A stretch of 64,000 bases of DNA from Batillaria attramentaria (taxonomy: Eukaryota > Mollusca > Gastropoda > Batillariidae), in contig JACVVK020000089.1 of NCBI GenBank assembly GCA_018292915.2, positions 994,501 to 1,058,500 on the forward strand. The letters run 5' to 3'. Under the pieces are notes generated by a model. It saw nothing but the letters and a program-made list of their open reading frames with translations, was not told the origin of the DNA and made no database searches. Both the position numbers and the translations under genes were made by a program. Shown here in pieces: positions 59,146 through 64,000 of this stretch. Within the stretch, counting starts at the first letter, position 1. Every line of letters begins with the position of its first letter.

Positions 59146-59150
<5 letters not shown>
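58936..59150. other. Non-coding
   Basis: Unique-looking sequence, no exon supported. Confidence 0.5.
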
Positions 59151-59231
<81 letters not shown>

Positions 59232-59316
59232 CCTTTAAATCTTCTTGTGCTTTATGATTCCGATCACCTGTCCGTACACACACTCACACACACATACATA
59301 GCCGGACACGCGCACA

Positions 59317-59411
<95 letters not shown>
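59151..59411. repeat. (CT)n(CA)n and (CA)n(GA)n, a mirrored pair
   Basis: CT run then CA run at 59151-59230, a ~85-bp spacer, then CA run then GA run at about 59319-59411. The two compounds are each other's reverse-complement type only in part: the CA strand is the same in both. Confidence 0.95.
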
Positions 59412-59413
<2 letters not shown>

Positions 59414-59657
59414 GCGAATTTCATTGTAAAATAGACACTACTGCATTATAGACACGACAACACGTAATGGGCATAGAGCTCGAGTTGTGCCCTGGTATTT
59501 TGTTCATGCCATCAGAAGTTAAACACTGTAAAGAAAAGTTCCTGACACAAAAAAAACCCAAAAAAACTTTAAAACCAATGCCGTCTGAACTCGATTGATT
59601 TTTTTATTTACGTTTAGCACACGTTGGAGCCACACATTGTTTTGGTTATCTTTTATT
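59412..59657. other. Non-coding
   Basis: Nothing recognised. Confidence 0.5.
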
Positions 59658-59910
59658 TTTCTGCTTTGGAAATGTTCAGCCCACACATTTTCAAAAAATA
59701 AATTCTAAATTTAAAAAAAAACCAAAACAACAACAACAACAACAAAAAACACGATTTGGGCCTTCGCGCTTGTAATGTGTTTATGTCTAGTGCGTGGGAG
59801 AATGCGTTTGTTTCACGAAAGCGTGTGTTGGGTTAAGATCGCGGGGCTGCGTCGAGCCGAGTATCTGGGATAAGGCGTCAATACAATTATCATTATTATT
59901 ATTATTATTG
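59658..59910 (+). mobile_element. SINE family C, 5'-truncated and diverged
   Basis: It begins at CTGCTTTGGAAATGTTCAGC, has an inserted CAACAACAAC run, keeps GTAATGTGTTTATGTCTAGT and ends in an (ATT)n tail at 59887-59910. Confidence 0.85.
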
Positions 59911-60436
59911 TCTTGTACATACACCTACCTTGGCATACCTCGGAAATGGCGTGTCCCGTATTAGGCCATATCGCTAGTTTCACGAAAAGCCTCGATCGGG
60001 GGCTCAGACAAACTTTTAGTCATGAACATAAATGTTGCCTGGGGCAATTTGTCTGAACAGGAAGAACCTTTTGCGCTTGGATCCCAACAGCAAATAACAT
60101 ATGAAGCCAGACACACGATTGAGGTGGGTGGGTTAACTTGGCCTGAGACTGAGACTTTGGAGGAGGTGGGGGGCAAGGAGGACGAGTGCGGGTGTGAGTT
60201 GGGAGAGGAGGAGGTGGGGGGGGGGGGGTAGCGGCGTGGGGGAGGGGTGGACTCACTGGGGGTAGTTGTGGCACTATATGGCAGGGTCGCCCTATATTGT
60301 GGACAGCACGCATTCATTTCATTACTAACGATTCCGATCTCGTTCACGTTATGCTCCAGTTCCTTAGAGTTTAGCGGGCGATACGATTAAAAGAGAGAGA
60401 GAGAGAGAGAGAGAACAGTATTTTCATAACCACTGC
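59911..60436. other. Non-coding, with an unresolved open segment
   Basis: 59966-60123 is open on both strands. On the plus strand it ends at a donor-like GAG|GTGGGT and contains MNINVAWGNLSEQEEPFALG. On the minus strand an overlapping frame also looks protein-like. No family or convincing acceptor. G-rich at 60165-60250 and GA run at 60391-60414. Confidence 0.35.
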
Positions 60437-60839
60437 TATAATAAACTGTGCATTGTGTAGGCTTTTTACCCAGTTTCTTAAATTGGCTCAAAACGCCGCG
60501 AACTGAACCCAGCACGCACGCTCACGTGAATCACGCGCATTCTTTCACACACTGGACACGAACACATTTCAAAACCACGTGGTGCGAAGGGTCAGCTCAG
60601 CAATTTAAGTTTCGGAATGTAAAATCGCATTTATTTCAAATTTTGTGGGCCGAACATTTCCAAAGCAAAAGGGGATCGGGGAAGGAAGCCGGAGTACCCG
60701 GAGCAAAACCTTGACGATCGGCCCGAATGAACGGTGCCAAATACGAGAGACTTTTTTTTTTTTTTTTACTCAAGTGGGACTGGAACCTGGCCTCTCGCAT
60801 TGATGACGAAGTCTTAACCACTAGATCACCGACCGGCCG
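60437..60839 (-). mobile_element. SINE family C, near full length, diverged
   Basis: Minus strand. The 3' part (TTTACCCAGTTTCTTAAATT), body (GGCCGAACATTTCCAAAGCA) and head (CCTGGCCTCTCGCATTGATG, CTTAACCACTAGATCACCGA) are in order, with a poly-T expansion near 60747. Confidence 0.88.
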
Positions 60840-61680
60840 CCTTTGGTGGACCATACAAACTCAGGTCATTTATAGTCACATAGCTTGAACGTACCAGAGC
60901 GACACAAAACGAAACGCAGTTCGTCGGGTCTTCTAAATTTCCCTGTTTGGGCTCGTGATATACGAGCTCCCTGCCCCCCCTCTCCTCCTTCCTCCCCCCT
61001 CTCCCTACCCCCACCCCCACCCTCGTCCCTCGCCTCCCTGACCCTGCTACTCCCCTGTCCCTCTCTCCAATCTGAAACAAAAATTACGTGTTAGCGTGAC
61101 GGCATGCAATAAATCTTCATGGACGAAGATTTTAAACGAAAAGGGCTAATGTTTGGAGAAAAAAAAAAAAAAACCAAAAAACCCGGCCTTACGGAAAAAT
61201 GAAGACAAGAGATAGGAAAAACACACCTGCAGATACCCGACACCCCTTCATCCTTGATTACCAGGTCATAGGACTATAATGTTTACAACAAGAATTAAAA
61301 GAAGGAAAATAAAAAAAAGACCAAAACCAAAACAAAAAAACACCACGCCTTCGCGACAATATTAAAAAGGGGGGGTGGGGTGGGGTGGGGGGTGGGGGGT
61401 GGGTGGGGGGGAACACCTGTTGGTATCCGATACTCCTTCAGCCTTGATCACCCGGTCATAGGATATCCACGGTAGCTCTAGTGTTCCTCTCAGGTCGTGT
61501 TCAGTTCTGTAGTTATGAGACAGCGTAATCAACTGATGGAACACGCAATGTGCAAGAGACAGAGCCGTTCGGAAGTCATTCTATAATTTCTGTCTGAACC
61601 TGACACCAACGTAGGCGATGTCAGCCCAGGCAGATACATGCCTGCCTGCCTGCCTGTGTGTATGTCTCTCGAGAGAAAAA

Positions 61681-61715
<35 letters not shown>

Positions 61716-62450
61716 CATTGCTCGTATGTAATGTCCCTTGTGTCTTAAAAGCGTGTTCGGACCTTTCAGCGCACAAAATTAATTATGTCAACGAAATAAC
61801 AGTTTTGAGTTCTGAAAAAGGGAGGGGGGGGGGGAGGGGGGGGGCTTCACCAGTTTTGCCTCCTCTCAGTTTCCTTTAGGCCACCCCCCCCCCACCCCCC
61901 TCATATTTTCCTGTACTGGGAACTGCTAGATCTAGTGATCACTCTTGCCATACATGGCACAGGTTCTCTCCCTTGCAGCGTCCACTGCTGAAAGAGTAGG
62001 TGACAAATTCCCCCGGCCACGGGGAGGGTGGGAGGGGGGGGGGGTACCTTTCACTAGCCTATTGTCAAATGACGGACTATCAGGCCAAATAGTGACGTCA
62101 TTCACTTCTGCCAAATGACGGTCTATGACGGTGTAAAAAGAAGAAGAAGAAGAAGGCCAGTAAGCATTGTATCCGACGCAAGCGTCACTCCCAACGCCCA
62201 GACTACATGATGACTGAGACTGAGCTGATGAATCAAATCCCACCATTAGTCTTCGATGGTCAGTATACGTTCATGGCTCATACGAGATCTTTGAAAGCGC
62301 CTTTCTGGTCGCTCGCGATCAAGTACGCCGCATACTGTAGTCGTTTCGCCATACTAGTAGTACGATACTGCAAGACAAGAAGATGTACATGTCGGTTACT
62401 TGGATGTGGTGGTGTATGGCCGCTGAAGCGCCGGCTGCTGGACGAAGCAC
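60840..62450. other. Non-coding, homopolymer-rich
   Basis: Notable runs: C/T-rich at 60975-61070, poly-A at 61160-61173, GGGGTGGGG-type G-rich DNA at 61370-61412, GA run at 61685-61712, G runs at 61820-61845 and 62030-62043, and an AAG run at 62138-62156. Two related blocks, around 61140-61270 and 61320-61460 (AACACCTG..GATA(C/T)CCGA and CACCGGTCATAGGA words), are an old ~190-bp duplication. No exon supported. Confidence 0.5.
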
Positions 62451-62921
62451 CCACGCACTCACACTCATGCCAGACGCAGCATCCACGCACTCACACTCAT
62501 GCCAGACGCAGCATCCACGCACTCACACTCATGCCGGACGCAGCATCCACGCACTCACACTCATGCCGGACGCAGCATCCACGCACTCACACTCATGCCG
62601 GACGCAGCATCCACGCACTCACACTCATGCCGGACGCAGCATCCACGCACTCACACTCATGCCAGACGCAGCATCCACGCACTCACACTCATGCCGGACG
62701 CAGCATCCACGCACTCACACTCATGCCGGACGCAGCATCCACGCACTCACACTCATGCCGGACGCAGCATCCACGCACTCACACTCATGCCGGACGCAGC
62801 ATCCACGCACTCACACTCATGCCGGACGCAGCATCCACGCACTCACACTCATGCCGGACGCAGCATCCACGCACTCACACTCATGCCGGACGCAGCATCC
62901 ACGCACTCACACTCATGCCGG
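62451..62921. repeat. 32-bp minisatellite, ~15 copies
   Basis: The unit is CCACGCACTCACACTCATGC plus C(G/A)GACGCAGCAT. The G/A site is the only variation seen. Because 32 is not a multiple of 3 and the unit has no stop in any plus frame, all three frames stay open with a 32-residue period. The resulting frame (62207-63085) is therefore not evidence of a gene. Confidence 0.97.
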
Positions 62922-63002
62922 ACACGAATACAACGGTTAGCTTGCAGATTGCCGGACAATTAGTAGCAGTAGCGAAGTGGAGTCAAGCTTATCCAGGTTT
63001 AC

Positions 63003-63004
<2 letters not shown>

Positions 63005-63054
<50 letters not shown>
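63005..63054. repeat. (CA)n microsatellite
   Basis: Twenty-five CA units. Confidence 0.96.
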
Positions 63055-63056
<2 letters not shown>

Positions 63057-63321
63057 TCCTCTCCATGCTCACACATCATGCATAACCATGGCAACCAATT
63101 ACAACAACATCGCCGGCGATATATACCCAGTCCCCGAAACTACATGCGACCATTTCAATCATAATGAGCTGAATGCATGATCGAGATTTCGGATGTAAGT
63201 CGAAGACTGACACAAGCCGTACTAGTTTTCACTTGTCACTGAGGAACGAGCCGACGGTGTCACCAATCGGTCAAAACAGAAGCCTGAGTCCCTTCCATGT
63301 TAATTAGGATATCAGATCGGG
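63055..63321. other. Non-coding
   Basis: Nothing recognised apart from a G run at 63330-63345 at its right border. Confidence 0.5.
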
Positions 63322-63493
63322 GCGGGGGGCGGGGGGGGGGGGGGGTTAACGTCCTTTTCCACCACATACGGGTGATATCAAAGACGGGACAACGACGAAA
63401 AAGCCAGCACAAATATTTGGCCCAAGCGAACTCACGACCCGAGCATTAGAAGTCCAACGCTCTACCATTCGGCCACCCCGGCTCCCCGGACAC
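63322..63493 (-). mobile_element. SINE family A with short target-site duplication
   Basis: Minus strand, between CAGATCGG at 63314-63321 and at 63494-63501. The tail is replaced by a G run, the body is typical, part of the B box is deleted (CCCAAGCGAACTCACG), and the head is intact (CTCTACCATTCGGCCACCCC). Confidence 0.88.
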
Positions 63494-63590
63494 CAGATCG
63501 GAGTTTGTCTACGGCTCTGATCTAGCCATCTAACATAGAGTCGCTTCCAGTTTTATAAAAACAATAATTAAAAAAAAACCTCCCTCAACT

Positions 63591-64000
63591 CCACCAACAA
63601 AACTCGACATGCGCAGTACTCCGCTATCGTGACAGACCAAAAAAAAAAAAAAAAAAGTCGGTGTCACACAAAAAAGTCGGTGTCACTGCTATCAAAATTC
63701 TCTATTGACTACTGTCTTGTTTTGTGCACGCTGCATGGGTCTAATGTTTCCTCGTCCCGTTTCCACCAACAAAACTCGACATGCGCAGTACTCCGCTATC
63801 GTGACAGACCAAACAAAAAAAAAAAAAAGTCGGTGTCACCAAAAAAAAAAGAAAAAAAAGTCGGTGTCAACCACAAAAAAAGTCTGTGTCACTGCTATCA
63901 AAATTCTCTATTGACTACTGTCTTGTTTTGTGCACGCTGCATGGGTCTAATGTTTCCTCGTCCCGTTTCCACCAACAAAACTCGACATGCGCAGTACTCC
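63591..64000. repeat. ~172-206-bp tandem repeat, at least 2 units, running off the window
   Basis: The start CCACCAACAAAACTCGACAT occurs at 63591, 63763 and 63969. Units share GCGCAGTACTCCGCTATCGT, several AAAAGTCGGTGTCA words and TCTATTGACTACTGTCTTGT. The second unit is longer because the poly-A/GTCGGTGTCA sub-block was duplicated. The array continues past the right edge. Confidence 0.94.

Noticed and set aside
59961..60347. 128-codon minus-strand frame, Pro/Ser-rich
   Set aside because: Half of it is a translated G-rich simple stretch. The remaining part overlaps an equally plausible plus-strand frame.
62451..62921. CRISPR-like array
   Set aside because: Units are contiguous 32-bp repeats with no unique spacers, and the genome is eukaryotic.
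62207..63085. 292-codon His/Thr-rich frame
   Set aside because: It is almost entirely the 32-bp minisatellite, which is open in three frames. The flanks show no recognisable domain.

Overview
The window is animal nuclear DNA, most likely from a mollusc and probably a marine gastropod. It has no operons, ribosome-binding sites or long uninterrupted genes. It is instead packed with microsatellites, many (CA)n or (CT)n(CA)n runs of 50-600 bp. It also holds tRNA-derived SINEs whose 3' body ends in a GACGTTAAAC-(CACC)n type tail, of a kind I associate with mollusc genomes, plus MITEs, LINE 3' remnants and minisatellites. The species assignment is inference from repeat style and from the one recognisable protein.

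The only gene recognised with confidence lies on the + strand at 41076-51597. Three exons (41076-41157, 47024-47143, 51439-51597) have consensus splice sites and matching phases. Together they encode the C-terminal ~119 residues of a homologue of vertebrate C20orf85/CIMIP1 (LLC1 family), a small ciliary microtubule inner protein. The start-codon exon was not found. Three further short open segments with splice-like boundaries on the - strand (22727-23016, 28563-28737, 53898-54030) are weak exon candidates of unknown identity.

Mobile DNA, left to right. Family C SINE copies (tRNA head, ATT tail) lie at 1.6, 42, 45, 49 and 60 kb. Family A SINEs (about 20 copies, several with clear target-site duplications) lie throughout. 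Family B composite SINEs lie at 7, 14, 19 and 38 kb. A foldback MITE (2632-2840), a Harbinger-like MITE with TAA target duplication (3121-3347) and a mariner-like MITE with TA duplication (38774-38997) are present. A 280-300 bp MITE with GGGCCCGYATGTAAAA ends occurs four times. LINE reverse-transcriptase C-terminal remnants lie at 30.6, 31.7 and 56.5 kb.

The most striking structure is a 3.66 kb element present twice, at 8858-12526 and 24231-27891, nearly identical. The second copy sits inside a GGGCCC MITE and splits it. Its ends (a perfect 30-bp terminal hairpin, a 13-bp motif repeated in inverted orientation about 21 bp inside the other end, insertion into a T run) resemble non-autonomous Helentron (rolling-circle) elements.

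Tandem arrays include units of 19, 32, 35, 42, ~85, ~110, ~140, ~177 and ~172-206 bp. I found no rRNA, no functional tRNA gene, no CRISPR array, no bacterial or viral gene, and no evidence for a new multi-gene system.
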